From Candidatus Nanosynbacter sp. HMT-352 (lineage in GTDB: Bacteria; Patescibacteriota; Saccharimonadia; Saccharimonadales; Saccharimonadaceae): DNA of 64,000 nucleotides. Below are positions 39,670 to 48,853 of the stretch, piece by piece. Location: contig NZ_CP089288.1 of assembly GCF_022819345.1 (NCBI RefSeq), forward strand, positions 124,001 to 188,000, read 5' to 3'. Every line of letters begins with the position of its first letter. Within the stretch, counting starts at the first letter, position 1. A program made the translations under genes and the position numbers. The notes under the pieces are model-generated. The model had not been told where the DNA came from. It worked only from the letters and a program-made list of their open reading frames with translations, and did no database searches.

Positions 39670-40907
39670 TAGAATACATCCTCTCGTACTAGCGGCATAC
39701 TCATACAGCGTGGACCGCCACGACCGCGTCCAAGCTCAGCACCACTAATTTCAATAACTTCAATACCGTTTTCGCGCAATTTCTGGTTAGTTACGTAGTT
39801 GCGATCATAAGTCACCACAACACCCGGCGCAATCGCCAAAGTGTTTGAACCGTCATTCCACTGTTCACGAGCAGCAGCAATCGGATCGCCACCGCCACAT
39901 TCAATCAACGTAACACTTGGCAAGCCTAGCGCAACTCTCAAGACATGCTCCAAATCTGTTTCGTGTGTAATTCGTGGGAATGGCTGACCTTCAACCTTCT
40001 CCAAAATGAAACAATTCATCCTGCCGCCATGGTCGCGGATTTCTGGATGAATCGTAAACTTATCACGATCAATCATCGTAAACACGGTGTCTAGGTGCAT
40101 AAAGGCGTGAGATTTTGGAATTTCCATAGCGATGACTTTCTCGAATTTCGAGCCAGCAAACAATTTGGTTGCCATCTTTTCAATTGCCTCAGCAGTTGTT
40201 CGCTCTGAAACACCAATTGCCATAACCTTATCGCTTAATATTAATTCGTCGCCGCCTTCCATTGAGAATTTCTCTGTGCGGTTGTACCAAACTGGCGCAC
40301 GATTAGCAAAGCGTGGATGGTGGTCGATGATGTAGCGCATAAATAGCGATTCACGACGACGAGCCGTCCAGTGCATCTTGTTGATTGTCAAACCGTTACC
40401 AATTGCGGCAGCTGGGTCGCGTGTAAAGTATAGGTTTGGCATTGGATCGAGATAGAACGGATAACGATTTTTCTCGATCATATTATGAAGTTGCTGATGC
40501 TGATCTGGAGGCAAAGTAATTTCATCCTTGCGAACACCAGCCATAATCTTGCGGATCATAGCGTGAGTTGGCAAGTCCAACAAGAATTGGCGCAATGTTT
40601 GAGTAACACGGCGTGAATCCTGCTTAGAAGCAGCCAACATTTCATCGACAAATTGTTCACGCAGTTGATCTGTGTTAATCGCCTCAGCGACCAATTGATC
40701 CAGATACAAAACTTCGATTCCACGACTTCTCAATGCTTCCGCAAAAGCATCGTGTTCAGCCTGCGCCACTTTCAGATATGGAATATCGTCAAATAAAAGA
40801 TCGGTCAGATAGTCTGGCGTCAAATTCTCCAGCTCTTCACCTGGCCGATGCAATAGAACGGTCTTAAGTTTTCCTATTTCAGACGTGATGTGAATTGGTT
40901 CGTCCAT
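39669..40907 (-). CDS. arcA: Arginine deiminase ArcA
   Basis: ArcA hydrolyses arginine to citrulline and ammonia. The 412-residue protein has the guanidino-modifying fold. It has [15 protein letters not shown] at the start, [14 protein letters not shown] (about 158-171), [21 protein letters not shown] (catalytic His/Asp) and the nucleophile Cys near the end in [19 protein letters not shown] ribosome site supports the ATG at 40907 and TTACAAT upstream gives a promoter. First gene of the operon. In epibiotic Saccharibacteria this pathway is known to supply ATP and ammonia and to help partner fitness. Confidence 0.97.
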   Translation of the reverse strand: MDEPIHITSEIGKLKTVLLHRPGEELENLTPDYLTDLLFDDIPYLKVAQAEHDAFAEALRSRGIEVLYLDQLVAEAINTDQLREQFVDEMLAASKQDSRRVTQTLRQFLLDLPTHAMIRKIMAGVRKDEITLPPDQHQQLHNMIEKNRYPFYLDPMPNLYFTRDPAAAIGNGLTINKMHWTARRRESLFMRYIIDHHPRFANRAPVWYNRTEKFSMEGGDELILSDKVMAIGVSERTTAEAIEKMATKLFAGSKFEKVIAMEIPKSHAFMHLDTVFTMIDRDKFTIHPEIRDHGGRMNCFILEKVEGQPFPRITHETDLEHVLRVALGLPSVTLIECGGGDPIAAAREQWNDGSNTLAIAPGVVVTYDRNYVTNQKLRENGIEVIEISGAELGRGRGGPRCMSMPLVREDVF

Positions 40908-40954
40908 CACAACCCTCCCCTGTTTATATTAGTGATGTTTTAATTGTAACACGT

Positions 40955-41587
40955 TTATGTTTTTGGGCAAGAGGAGATAATCGCCAGACTGGCTTCAGTC
41001 CTGACCGTGAATTGTCGGTTAACTTTTAGCCATTCATCAGTGGCTTTTGCGGCACCCGGCAGAGCTTCATTTGCGTAATCATCAACAATAATTATTGCGT
41101 CTTCGTTAAATTTACTTTCACAAACCCGAAAAGAATCGACAATTGATTCGTAAAAATCGCCATCAAAAAACGCAAACATAATATTTTCCGGCGCATCATC
41201 AGAAGTAAAATCAGAAAACCAGCCTTTGTGAATAATCGGCGACTTCAATCCTGCTTTCTTAAAATTCTGGACAAATGTCTTACGCGGCGCTAATAACTCG
41301 CCAGCCTTAAATTGATCACCCGCGGCGCTATTATCCTTCTGGGTTTTTTCTGGCAATCCCGCAAACGAATCGTAAACGTGAAATTCGCCCGTAAAATTAT
41401 AAGCGTCCAATAGTCGGCGAATAAACAAACTAGTTGTGCCGACATAACAACCAAACTCCACGATGTTTCCAGTGGCGCCACGGCGTAAAGTTTTTTCCAA
41501 CTCTCTTAAAAGCGCACCAAGCTCTTTAATGTCGACTTGGTCAGAAATAATTGGGTATTTAGTGAGGAGTTGGTCTGCGATATTCAT
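40955..41587 (-). CDS. TylF/MycF-type class I methyltransferase
   Basis: The 210-residue protein has the SAM-binding motif IVEFGCYVGTTSLFIRRLL (about 43-61), then HVYDSFAGLPEKTQ, AFFDGDFYESIVDS and IVDDYANEALPGAAKA, which match the macrocin-O-methyltransferase (TylF) family. Such enzymes methylate sugar hydroxyls in antibiotics and surface glycans. TATAAT ends 6 bases before the ATG. It is a single gene upstream of the arc operon on the same strand; there is no glycosyltransferase nearby to reveal the substrate. Confidence 0.83.
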   Translation of the reverse strand: MNIADQLLTKYPIISDQVDIKELGALLRELEKTLRRGATGNIVEFGCYVGTTSLFIRRLLDAYNFTGEFHVYDSFAGLPEKTQKDNSAAGDQFKAGELLAPRKTFVQNFKKAGLKSPIIHKGWFSDFTSDDAPENIMFAFFDGDFYESIVDSFRVCESKFNEDAIIIVDDYANEALPGAAKATDEWLKVNRQFTVRTEASLAIISSCPKT

Positions 41588-41685
41588 GACTTAATTATAA
41601 ATAGTTCGCCAAATACCGACAAATTTATTAACAACGCAACCCTATATATTTACGGTCTTATGAAGTAAACTATCAATTAGCACCT

Positions 41686-42420
41686 ATGAATAATCACGAT
41701 ATTATCAAAACATTCTTGCCAAAACAATTAGACATAAAGTGCCTCGAGCTCCTGCAGCCCGCCCTACAAAAGTCAAACCTAATTGTTTATGGCGAAATCC
41801 ACGGCATTAAAGAAAATTCCGACGTCATCTATACTCTGGTTAAGAAACTTGGCGTAAAGAGATTAGCTATTGAAGCCAGCCCCGCCGCATCCAACTTCAT
41901 CAATTCAGTAAAGATCAATTCTTATGATTTTTCCTTAGTTGATGAAGACCTTTTTAACTTAAGCGTTCTATCTCTTGAGATGATAAAAACGATAGCAATT
42001 CTTCTGCAGCAAAATCAACTTAAAGAGCTCGTTTTTATTGATACATTTTTTGACAATTTAGATGAGGATGCCATCATACCACCAAGCCCGCAAGAACGAG
42101 AAGAGCAGCTAGCTAAAAATATCCTCGGAATTGACGGCTCTCTACCAACATTATGTATTATGGGACAATGGCATACGCAGCCCAAAGTTGTTACAGATGG
42201 CGAAACACGGCATGAATCAGCGTTATATCGCTTGAGAAAAATAAAACCAAATGTACCGTTTATTCATAATGTCTACAGACAAGGACAATTATTTAACGAC
42301 GGAAAAATAATTGAACTTCCGAAAAACCCATCAATTCCGCCTTATTATGAAATTGTCCAGAAAACTAATATTGATTTTGAACTGCACGTACCAAAGGCTA
42401 CAAAAATATCACTATACTAA
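41686..42420 (+). CDS. EreA/ChaN-like superfamily protein
   Basis: The 244-residue protein has NLIVYGEIHGIKENSDVI (about 31-48) and IMGQWHTQPK (about 158-167). These two G-E-x-H and G-x-x-H motifs are the metal/heme or active-site signature shared by erythromycin esterase-like, ChaN and TraB-type proteins. No signal peptide is present. It lies 8 bases before the PEBP-family gene. The superfamily call is tentative and the substrate unknown. Confidence 0.6.
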   Translation: MNNHDIIKTFLPKQLDIKCLELLQPALQKSNLIVYGEIHGIKENSDVIYTLVKKLGVKRLAIEASPAASNFINSVKINSYDFSLVDEDLFNLSVLSLEMIKTIAILLQQNQLKELVFIDTFFDNLDEDAIIPPSPQEREEQLAKNILGIDGSLPTLCIMGQWHTQPKVVTDGETRHESALYRLRKIKPNVPFIHNVYRQGQLFNDGKIIELPKNPSIPPYYEIVQKTNIDFELHVPKATKISLY

Positions 42421-42428
42421 AATTTAGT

Positions 42429-42890
42429 ATGAAAATCACGAGCCCTACGTTCACCGAAAACGCTAACATACCAAAAATTTACTCCAAGCTTGGCGACAAC
42501 CAACGCCCGCCGCTCGAGATCAGCGACGTGTCAACAGGCGCCAAAAGCCTGACGATCGTCTACCACGACCCTGACGCGCCTGGGCGCGATGGATTCTGCC
42601 ATCGTAAGATTTGGAATTTACCGAGCAAAACCACTGAAATAACTGGCGAGTCACTACCCACACATGCCGTCGAGGGGATTACCAGTTGGGGTCGTCCTGG
42701 CTGGAACGGACCGCAACCGCCATTTGGCACACACCGTTATCAATTTTACGTGTACGCGCTGGACACGACATTAGATTTACCAGACAACACCAAACCCAAA
42801 GAACTCATCGCCGCCCTCACGCCGCACATAATTAGCCAAGCTGTGCTGACTGGGAAGTTTGGCATGTTGGATATTTTGCGGCGGGGATAG
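42429..42890 (+). CDS. PEBP-family protein (YbhB/YbcL type)
   Basis: The 153-residue cytoplasmic protein matches the phosphatidylethanolamine-binding protein family of bacteria. It has PPLEISDVSTGAKSLTIVYHDPDAPGRDGF (residues about 28-57; the DPDAP anion-pocket motif is at 47-51), HRKIWNLP, and GWNGPQPPFGTHRYQFYVYAL (about 95-115). The bacterial family is of unclear function and includes kinase-inhibitor homologues. TATACT lies 10 bases before the ATG. Confidence 0.92.
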   Translation: MKITSPTFTENANIPKIYSKLGDNQRPPLEISDVSTGAKSLTIVYHDPDAPGRDGFCHRKIWNLPSKTTEITGESLPTHAVEGITSWGRPGWNGPQPPFGTHRYQFYVYALDTTLDLPDNTKPKELIAALTPHIISQAVLTGKFGMLDILRRG

Positions 42891-42910
42891 ATACAATCTT
42901 ACACCACCAT

Positions 42911-42941
42911 AAAAACATCCCGGATTTACCGAAATGTTTTT
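42911..42941. terminator. AT-rich terminator between convergent genes
   Basis: AAAAACAT (42911-42918) and ATGTTTTT (42934-42941) enclose an inner CGG-attta-CCG stem. It sits between the convergent PEBP and DUF3892 genes and can serve both strands. Confidence 0.55.
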
Positions 42942-42964
42942 AACGAATATTGCCCCCTACTTGT

Positions 42965-43246
42965 CTATACTCGCTTACGAGGTAAGTTTAGTAGATTATT
43001 CGCCTGCGAGGCGTCTGCGCGTGTCTGCAAAAAACGAATATGTCCATTGTATTTCACATCACAACGCGCTTCATCACCATCTTCCGATACAAAAGCGTAA
43101 GTTCCGTTAGCGTCAAGCCAGTCAATAAACCAGTTACGCTCAAGAGGAATCAATACACCTCTGTCATTGTTCACCCAATAGTGTGAGATCGCTTCATAGC
43201 GCTCATCGCCTTCGAGCTTCGTGATGGCTCTAATTTGGATAGTCAT
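42965..43246 (-). CDS. DUF3892-type small protein
   Basis: The 93-residue protein starts TIQIRAITKLEGDERYEAISHYWVNNDRG, which fits the DUF3892 pattern (an ITxI-x-GD start, then an I-x-Y-W/K core), with YAFVSEDGDEARCDV in the second half. A GGAAGGAC ribosome site precedes the ATG. The family is of unknown function. It is divergent from the IetAS-like pair and may belong to the same accessory segment. Confidence 0.7.
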   Translation of the reverse strand: MTIQIRAITKLEGDERYEAISHYWVNNDRGVLIPLERNWFIDWLDANGTYAFVSEDGDEARCDVKYNGHIRFLQTRADASQANNLLNLPRKRV

Positions 43247-43436
43247 AGCAACCGTCCTTCCTGTGGCGGAATTACCACTTATTAATATGTGTGGTATTAT
43301 AGGAACTGTACAATTTGTTGGAAAACTATTGTGTAAGGAAGCGCCGCATAGGCGCTTTTCCTATTTATACCCCCGAGGTTCCTACCCCGATTACCACTAT
43401 AATATAGCATCCACGCAAATAAAGCAATGGGATGAT
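43247..43436 (+). other. Region upstream of the ATPase-subtilase pair with a short MCGIIG frame and terminator
   Basis: An ATG at 43287 opens a short frame starting MCGIIGTVQFVGK, which looks like the start of class II glutamine amidotransferases (GlmS/PurF, catalytic Cys2). The resemblance ends after about 7 residues. A hairpin (AAGCGCC 43339-43345 with GGCGCTT 43351-43357, then TTCC) follows and should stop transcription before the ATPase promoter. This is either a truncated gene scar at an insertion boundary or coincidence. Confidence 0.3.
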
Positions 43437-43478
43437 GTGTCCCAAAATATTGTATTTGTGTCCCAGAGATGATATTCT
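43437..43478 (+). promoter_or_regulatory. Promoter and direct-repeat operator of the ATPase-subtilase operon
   Basis: TTGTAT (43450-43455) and TATTCT (43473-43478) are 17 bases apart, and the -10 ends 6 bases before the ATG, a leaderless layout. GTGTCCCA occurs twice (43437-43444 and 43458-43465), spaced 21 bases, two helical turns, bracketing the -35 box. This looks like a dimeric repressor or activator site. Confidence 0.65.
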
Positions 43479-43484
43479 AATAAT

Positions 43485-44525
43485 ATGAGGGAACAAATGC
43501 GCAAGAAGAATATACTCAATCTAATTAAATACTACGCAGAGCATAATGATGCAGGTTTTCGAAATGAAGCGTATATCATTGCTAAGCTATTTGATCAAGC
43601 TGGAGATTCCCAATTAGCCGAGTATATTATGGCTCTATTATCTGGTGCTAACACATTTGTTCCGCAAAGCAATGAATACCAATCATCCTTCTTTAATAAA
43701 GTAAGTCTGACAGGAGATTCATTACCACTGCCCACTTCCATTATGAATGATATCATTGGCGTCATCAACTCCATTAGACATCACTCTGGCTTTAATAAGT
43801 TTTTATTTGAGGGTGACCCAGGCACTGGCAAGACAGAGACAGTAAAGCAGATCGCTCGCATTCTCAACCGTGATCTATACTCTGTTGATTTTGATAGTGT
43901 TATTGACAGCAAACTTGGGCAGACGTCTAAAAATATAGCTTCGGTATTTCAGGAAATACGAGCTTTACCAAATCCGGAAAAAGCAATAATCATGTTTGAT
44001 GAAATTGATGCCATTGCTCTAGACCGTATAAATTCTAATGACTTACGCGAGATGGGACGAGTCACTTCGTCTGTTCTTAAGGGATTGGATGGTCTAGATG
44101 GTAGTATTGTTCTTATTGCTACTACTAACCTATTCGCTCAATTCGACAAGGCATTGACTAGGCGTTTTGACGCCATTATCAATTTTAATAGGTACAACAA
44201 GAACGAACTGCTTGATATCGCAGAATCAATACTAAACGATCTTTTAATCCAGTTTAAGTTTGCTGGCCGCAACATGCGTTTATTTAGAAAGATTATATCT
44301 ACAATGGATAAAATACCCTACCCAGGCGAATTGAAGAATATCATAAAGACTTCAGTCGCGTTTAGCGATCCGACTAATGAATATGCTTACTTGAAAAAGC
44401 TCTACGAGACCGTCTCGGGTCCAAGCGATATCAAGACGCTTCAAAATCAAGGTTTTTCAGTACGTGAGATAGAAATATTAACAAGTATATCAAAAAGTCA
44501 AGTTGCAAGAGAACTACAAGGATAA
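43485..44525 (+). CDS. ietA: AAA+ ATPase of an IetAS-type pair
   Basis: The 346-residue protein has Walker A GDPGTGKT (from residue 110), Walker B AIIMFDEIDAIALDR, sensor 1 IATTN and the arginine finger region ALTRRFDAII, as in classic AAA ATPases. The N-terminal 80 residues are helical and the C-terminus ends in a short helix-turn-helix-like segment (SVREIEILTSISKSQVARELQG is spread over the last 22 residues). It lies 3 bases before the subtilase gene. IetA/IetS pairs have been described as a plasmid toxin-antitoxin and as an anti-phage defence. The family name is from architecture; no search was run. Confidence 0.82.
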   Translation: MREQMRKKNILNLIKYYAEHNDAGFRNEAYIIAKLFDQAGDSQLAEYIMALLSGANTFVPQSNEYQSSFFNKVSLTGDSLPLPTSIMNDIIGVINSIRHHSGFNKFLFEGDPGTGKTETVKQIARILNRDLYSVDFDSVIDSKLGQTSKNIASVFQEIRALPNPEKAIIMFDEIDAIALDRINSNDLREMGRVTSSVLKGLDGLDGSIVLIATTNLFAQFDKALTRRFDAIINFNRYNKNELLDIAESILNDLLIQFKFAGRNMRLFRKIISTMDKIPYPGELKNIIKTSVAFSDPTNEYAYLKKLYETVSGPSDIKTLQNQGFSVREIEILTSISKSQVARELQG

Positions 44526-44528
44526 CTC

Positions 44529-46811
44529 ATGAACAGCATTCTACAGCTTCGCGGCACCCTTAATCAAAAACCAAGCAGTGGTCGCCCAGGACCCCCAAAC
44601 ATACCAAAAGGCGCAAAATCAGTGGAATCCATTCATCTGAAAAGGTTACTTAAAGAATTAAAAGAATTAGACAGTTACTGGCAGACCGAAAAATTGATCA
44701 CTGGCGCCTTGATAGATATACACTATATAGATGTAATTGCAAAAAGTAATCGTATTAGTGGCTACTTTAACAAAGGAAAAAAATCAAACGAATCTGTGGT
44801 TGGTGCGTGCTTCGACAGAACAGACGTAAAACACCCAAAACACATCATTACGCACTATATTAGCAATGAAGCGCTAACCGACACAATAGTAAAGGTCGAG
44901 AATAGTATACGGCTCCTAGATGCCATTTTTAATGGCATAATAAAACATGATCAGATAGACAGCATAAAAAATAAAGGCATAAAATTTGAGGACTATAGCC
45001 TAAGCGAGTCAGTCTTCCTCAATATAGTAGTTGATTCATACTATATTGAGAGTTTCAGCGTACCAAACCGTGGAGCAAATGCCGATAATAATCAGATCGT
45101 TACAATCTACAAGACAGATGATGACGTCTTATCTATATTACAGTCTATTGGCATCACAATTAATCCAGGAAAGATGCTTGGCAATAACGAGACTGCACCT
45201 GCACTTTTACTACAACCAGACGAGATAGAGCTGCTCCAGAGCAAAGCTCCCTACCTTATCGCAATGTCCGTCAATGATTTAACCAAGTTAAACTTAGAGA
45301 ATATCCCAGCCGGCGGCAGTAGTGCTACTATGGAGGTCTCTCAATATGCTAATCAAGCGGATACTATAGATAAGCCAAGTAATCAACCGATCATTGGCGT
45401 CATTGATACGCTATTTGACACAAGCGTTTACTTTAGTGAGTGGGTAGATTATCGAGATATGGTGTCAAACGATATAGAAAAGCAGCCAAAAGACTACGGT
45501 CATGGAACGGCGGTTTCGTCAATTATTGTCGACGGTCACAGACTAAACCCCGCTCTAGATGATGGATGTGGAAATTTTAGAGTTCGACATTTTGGCGTGG
45601 CGGTTAGCGGAAAATTTAGTTCGTTTACAGTAGTCAAACTTATTCGAGAAATTGTCGCCAATAACCGAGATATTAAGGTATGGAATCTGTCGCTAGGGTC
45701 TGATCAAGAAATCAATGACAACTTTATTTCGCCAGAGGCTGCAGAGTTAGATAGAATTCAATTTGATAACGATGTGATATTCGTAATCGCCGGAACTAAT
45801 AAACCAGATATGCATAAAAGAGAAATGCTAATTGGAGCACCTGCAGATTCAATAAACTCCATAGTAGTAAACTCCGTAGATAAGGAAAATAACCCAGCCT
45901 CTTACTCTCGAAGGGGACGTGTGCTCTCATTCTTTAACAAGCCTGACGTTAGTGCATATGGTGGCGACGGCAACGATTACAGAGATAATATCCATGTATG
46001 CATATCCGCAGACACTTACAAGTTTCTGTCTGGCACATCATTTGCCGCACCGTGGGTTACTCGTAAGTTAGCATACCTTATAGAAATACTAGGATTGAGC
46101 CGCGAAGTAGCAAAGGCGTTAATTGTCGATGCGGCTACAGGCTGGGAAGATACCGGCAATAACCAAAGTATAGCTCCACTTATTGGACATGGATCGGTGC
46201 CAATAAAAATCGACGATATCGTTAAGTCTAAGGATAATGAGATTAAGTTTGTGATAAACGACGTCTCTAAGGAGTATGACACTTATGCATATAACATACC
46301 AGTACCTGTTAATAAAGAGGCTCACCCTTTTGTCGCCAAAGCTACTTTGTGTTACTTCCCCAAGTGCTCAATCAACCAGGGTGTGGACTACACTAATACG
46401 GAGCTGGATATATCAATAGGAAGGATTAATCACAGGGGTATAAAAACAATCAACAAAAATACTCAAACTACTGGCGGTTTTGTATATGAAGGTGAGGCGA
46501 GAAAATTATTTCGCAAATGGGACAACACTAAGCATATACGTGAAAAGTATGGGTCCAAATTAATAGCTCGAAAAGCATATGAATCTGGCATGTGGGGCGT
46601 AAGCATAAAAACTAAGGAACGATTAGAAAAACGTGACGGGTATGGTATTAAGTTTGGACTTGTAGTTACTCTTAAAGAAATTAACAACATAAACAGAATT
46701 CACGATTTTATTCAAAAAGCACGCTTGGCGGGATGGATTGTTAATGAGATAGACATTGATACTCAAGTTGACCTACACGAAAAATCACAGGAGGTAATTC
46801 ACTTCGACTAG
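44529..46811 (+). CDS. ietS: Subtilisin-like serine protease (S8) of an IetAS-type pair
   Basis: A 760-residue S8 peptidase without a signal peptide, so it acts in the cytoplasm. The catalytic triad is visible: Asp293 in IGVIDTLFD, His325 in GHGTAVSSI and Ser504 in LSGTSFAAPW, with the oxyanion Asn in VIAGTN. The N-terminal 280 residues form a conserved non-catalytic region, and about 200 residues follow the protease domain with beta-rich and helical parts. Paired with the AAA ATPase 3 bases upstream, it matches IetS. The likely role is controlled proteolysis during phage infection or plasmid maintenance; this is inference from known IetAS systems. Confidence 0.85.
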   Translation: MNSILQLRGTLNQKPSSGRPGPPNIPKGAKSVESIHLKRLLKELKELDSYWQTEKLITGALIDIHYIDVIAKSNRISGYFNKGKKSNESVVGACFDRTDVKHPKHIITHYISNEALTDTIVKVENSIRLLDAIFNGIIKHDQIDSIKNKGIKFEDYSLSESVFLNIVVDSYYIESFSVPNRGANADNNQIVTIYKTDDDVLSILQSIGITINPGKMLGNNETAPALLLQPDEIELLQSKAPYLIAMSVNDLTKLNLENIPAGGSSATMEVSQYANQADTIDKPSNQPIIGVIDTLFDTSVYFSEWVDYRDMVSNDIEKQPKDYGHGTAVSSIIVDGHRLNPALDDGCGNFRVRHFGVAVSGKFSSFTVVKLIREIVANNRDIKVWNLSLGSDQEINDNFISPEAAELDRIQFDNDVIFVIAGTNKPDMHKREMLIGAPADSINSIVVNSVDKENNPASYSRRGRVLSFFNKPDVSAYGGDGNDYRDNIHVCISADTYKFLSGTSFAAPWVTRKLAYLIEILGLSREVAKALIVDAATGWEDTGNNQSIAPLIGHGSVPIKIDDIVKSKDNEIKFVINDVSKEYDTYAYNIPVPVNKEAHPFVAKATLCYFPKCSINQGVDYTNTELDISIGRINHRGIKTINKNTQTTGGFVYEGEARKLFRKWDNTKHIREKYGSKLIARKAYESGMWGVSIKTKERLEKRDGYGIKFGLVVTLKEINNINRIHDFIQKARLAGWIVNEIDIDTQVDLHEKSQEVIHFD

Positions 46812-46858
46812 ACCCGTACTTATAATATTAAGAGATATTATTCTATAATCAACATCAA

Positions 46859-48853
46859 TCACTCAGCAAACTGACTATTGTAAAGCTCTGCGTAAAATCC
46901 ATTTTGTTTCAGCAGAGTTTCGTGATTGCCCTGCTCAATGATATTCCCGTCCTTAACCACCAAAATCAAATCGGCGTCGCGAATGGTACTCAAACGGTGC
47001 GCGATAACAAAACTAGTTTTTCCCTGCATAAGCTTATCCATGGCTTTTTGGATAAGGACTTCGGTGCGCGTGTCGACCGAGCTTGTCGCCTCGTCCAAAA
47101 TCAACATCGGCGCCTTCTCTAACATTGCCCTAGCAATTGTCAACAGCTGCTTTTCTCCCTGGGAAATATTAGCAGCCTCCTCACCAAGAACCATATCATA
47201 GCCACCCGGTAGCGACCGCACAAAATGATCAACATGCGCTTCTTTGGCGGTTTTTACCATCTCTTCTTCGGTGGCTTTTGGATTGCCATACATCAAATTC
47301 TGACGAATCGTGCCATTAAATAGCCACGTATCCTGCAGCACCATACCAAACATTTGACGCACATCGCTACGTTTCATTTTACGAATATCCACACTGTCAA
47401 TCTTAATCGAACCACTATTAATCTCATAAAATCGCATCAGCAAGTTAACCAGCGTCGTTTTGCCAGCACCAGTCGGACCAACAATCGCTACGCGCTGACC
47501 CGGCTTAATATGCGCCGACAAACCTTTGATGATAGTCTGGTCTGGCTTATACCCAAAGACGACATTGTCGAACTCAACTTCGCCTTTTACGTTGGACAAT
47601 TTTACCAAGTTATTCGATTCAACCGCTTCTTCTGGCTCGTCCAAAAACTCAAACACTCGCTCGGCGGCAGCAGCTGTCGATTGCAAAATATTAGCGATAT
47701 TAGCAACCTGAACCAGCGGCTGATTGAACTGATCGACGTATTGAATAAACGCCTGAATATCGCCGATTTTTAGCCGACCATTAATTGCCAGCCAACCGCC
47801 CAAAATTGTCATAGCAACGTAGCCAATATTGCCAATAAAGTTCATAATCGGATAAATCAATCCGGAAAAGAATTGAGCCTTCCAAGCACTATCCTGAAGC
47901 CGATTATTGATCTTAGAAAACTTAGCAATCGATTTTTTCTGGCCATTAAAGACGCGCATCACTTGATGTCCGCCATACATTTCTTCAATGTGTCCATTAA
48001 GTTCGCCAAGCTGAGTTTGCTGGCGTAAGAATTGTTTTTGCGAGCTCTTTGTAATCAGCGTAATCACGCCACCCGCCAGCGGAAGCACCAGTAGCGCAAC
48101 TAGCGACATCTGCCAGCTAATCGAAAACATCATCACCAAAATTCCCAGTACCGTAACCGTTGAAGTTATAATTTGCGATAAACTCTGATTTAGCGTTTGG
48201 CTAATAGTATCGACGTCATTAGTTATGCGACTAAGAACTTCACCGTAAGTTTGCTTATCGAAATAACTCAGCGGCAAGCGATTTATTTTTTCGGACAATT
48301 GTTGTCGCATTCTGAAAGTTACGGTTTGCGTCACCTGAGTCATTATCCACGTTTGAATATAGCGAAAAATTGCACTCAACACATACATTCCGACTAGCAA
48401 AATAATTATTCGACAAATAGCGTCAAAATGAAATTCTGGACGCCGACTAAGATCTAACTTTTTAATCGATTCGAGCTGGCTGGACGGAATCTGTTTTTCA
48501 ATCTCCGACTTATTCGGCAATCGGTTCAAAACGTCCGCGCCAGTAGTTCCCGCTGGCAAAGAAACACTTTTTGGCAATTTGCTAGTGATCGCCTCGTAAG
48601 CTTTCATATTGGCATAATCATCAACAATTTGATTCGTCGCGCCGCCTAAAATCTTCGGGCTGGCAATCGCAAAAATCGTGCTCCCAATTGCAAAAACCAA
48701 CACCATCAACATTTGCCATCGAAAATCCGACAAATATTTGATCAGCTTCTTGACCGTTCCCTTGAAATCTTTAGCCTTTTCGCCAGTGCCCATTCCGCCC
48801 ATCAGACCGCCCATTCGTACTTGCTGACGTTTTTTCGTGGTTTGCCTAGACAT
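46859..48853 (-). CDS. ABC exporter half-transporter, second subunit
   Basis: With the start at 48853 (MSRQTTKKRQQ), which shares one base with the upstream stop (TAATG), the protein has 664 residues. The exporter membrane domain has an unusually long external loop between the first two helices (about 60-125). The nucleotide-binding domain has Walker A VGPTGAGKTTLV, signature ISQGEKQLL, Walker B MLILDEATSSVD and the H-loop IAHRLSTI. It forms a heterodimer with the 48853-50613 product. The N-terminal Gly/Met-rich stretch is odd. The substrate is unknown (lipid, peptide or drug). Confidence 0.9.
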   Translation of the reverse strand: MSRQTTKKRQQVRMGGLMGGMGTGEKAKDFKGTVKKLIKYLSDFRWQMLMVLVFAIGSTIFAIASPKILGGATNQIVDDYANMKAYEAITSKLPKSVSLPAGTTGADVLNRLPNKSEIEKQIPSSQLESIKKLDLSRRPEFHFDAICRIIILLVGMYVLSAIFRYIQTWIMTQVTQTVTFRMRQQLSEKINRLPLSYFDKQTYGEVLSRITNDVDTISQTLNQSLSQIITSTVTVLGILVMMFSISWQMSLVALLVLPLAGGVITLITKSSQKQFLRQQTQLGELNGHIEEMYGGHQVMRVFNGQKKSIAKFSKINNRLQDSAWKAQFFSGLIYPIMNFIGNIGYVAMTILGGWLAINGRLKIGDIQAFIQYVDQFNQPLVQVANIANILQSTAAAAERVFEFLDEPEEAVESNNLVKLSNVKGEVEFDNVVFGYKPDQTIIKGLSAHIKPGQRVAIVGPTGAGKTTLVNLLMRFYEINSGSIKIDSVDIRKMKRSDVRQMFGMVLQDTWLFNGTIRQNLMYGNPKATEEEMVKTAKEAHVDHFVRSLPGGYDMVLGEEAANISQGEKQLLTIARAMLEKAPMLILDEATSSVDTRTEVLIQKAMDKLMQGKTSFVIAHRLSTIRDADLILVVKDGNIIEQGNHETLLKQNGFYAELYNSQFAE

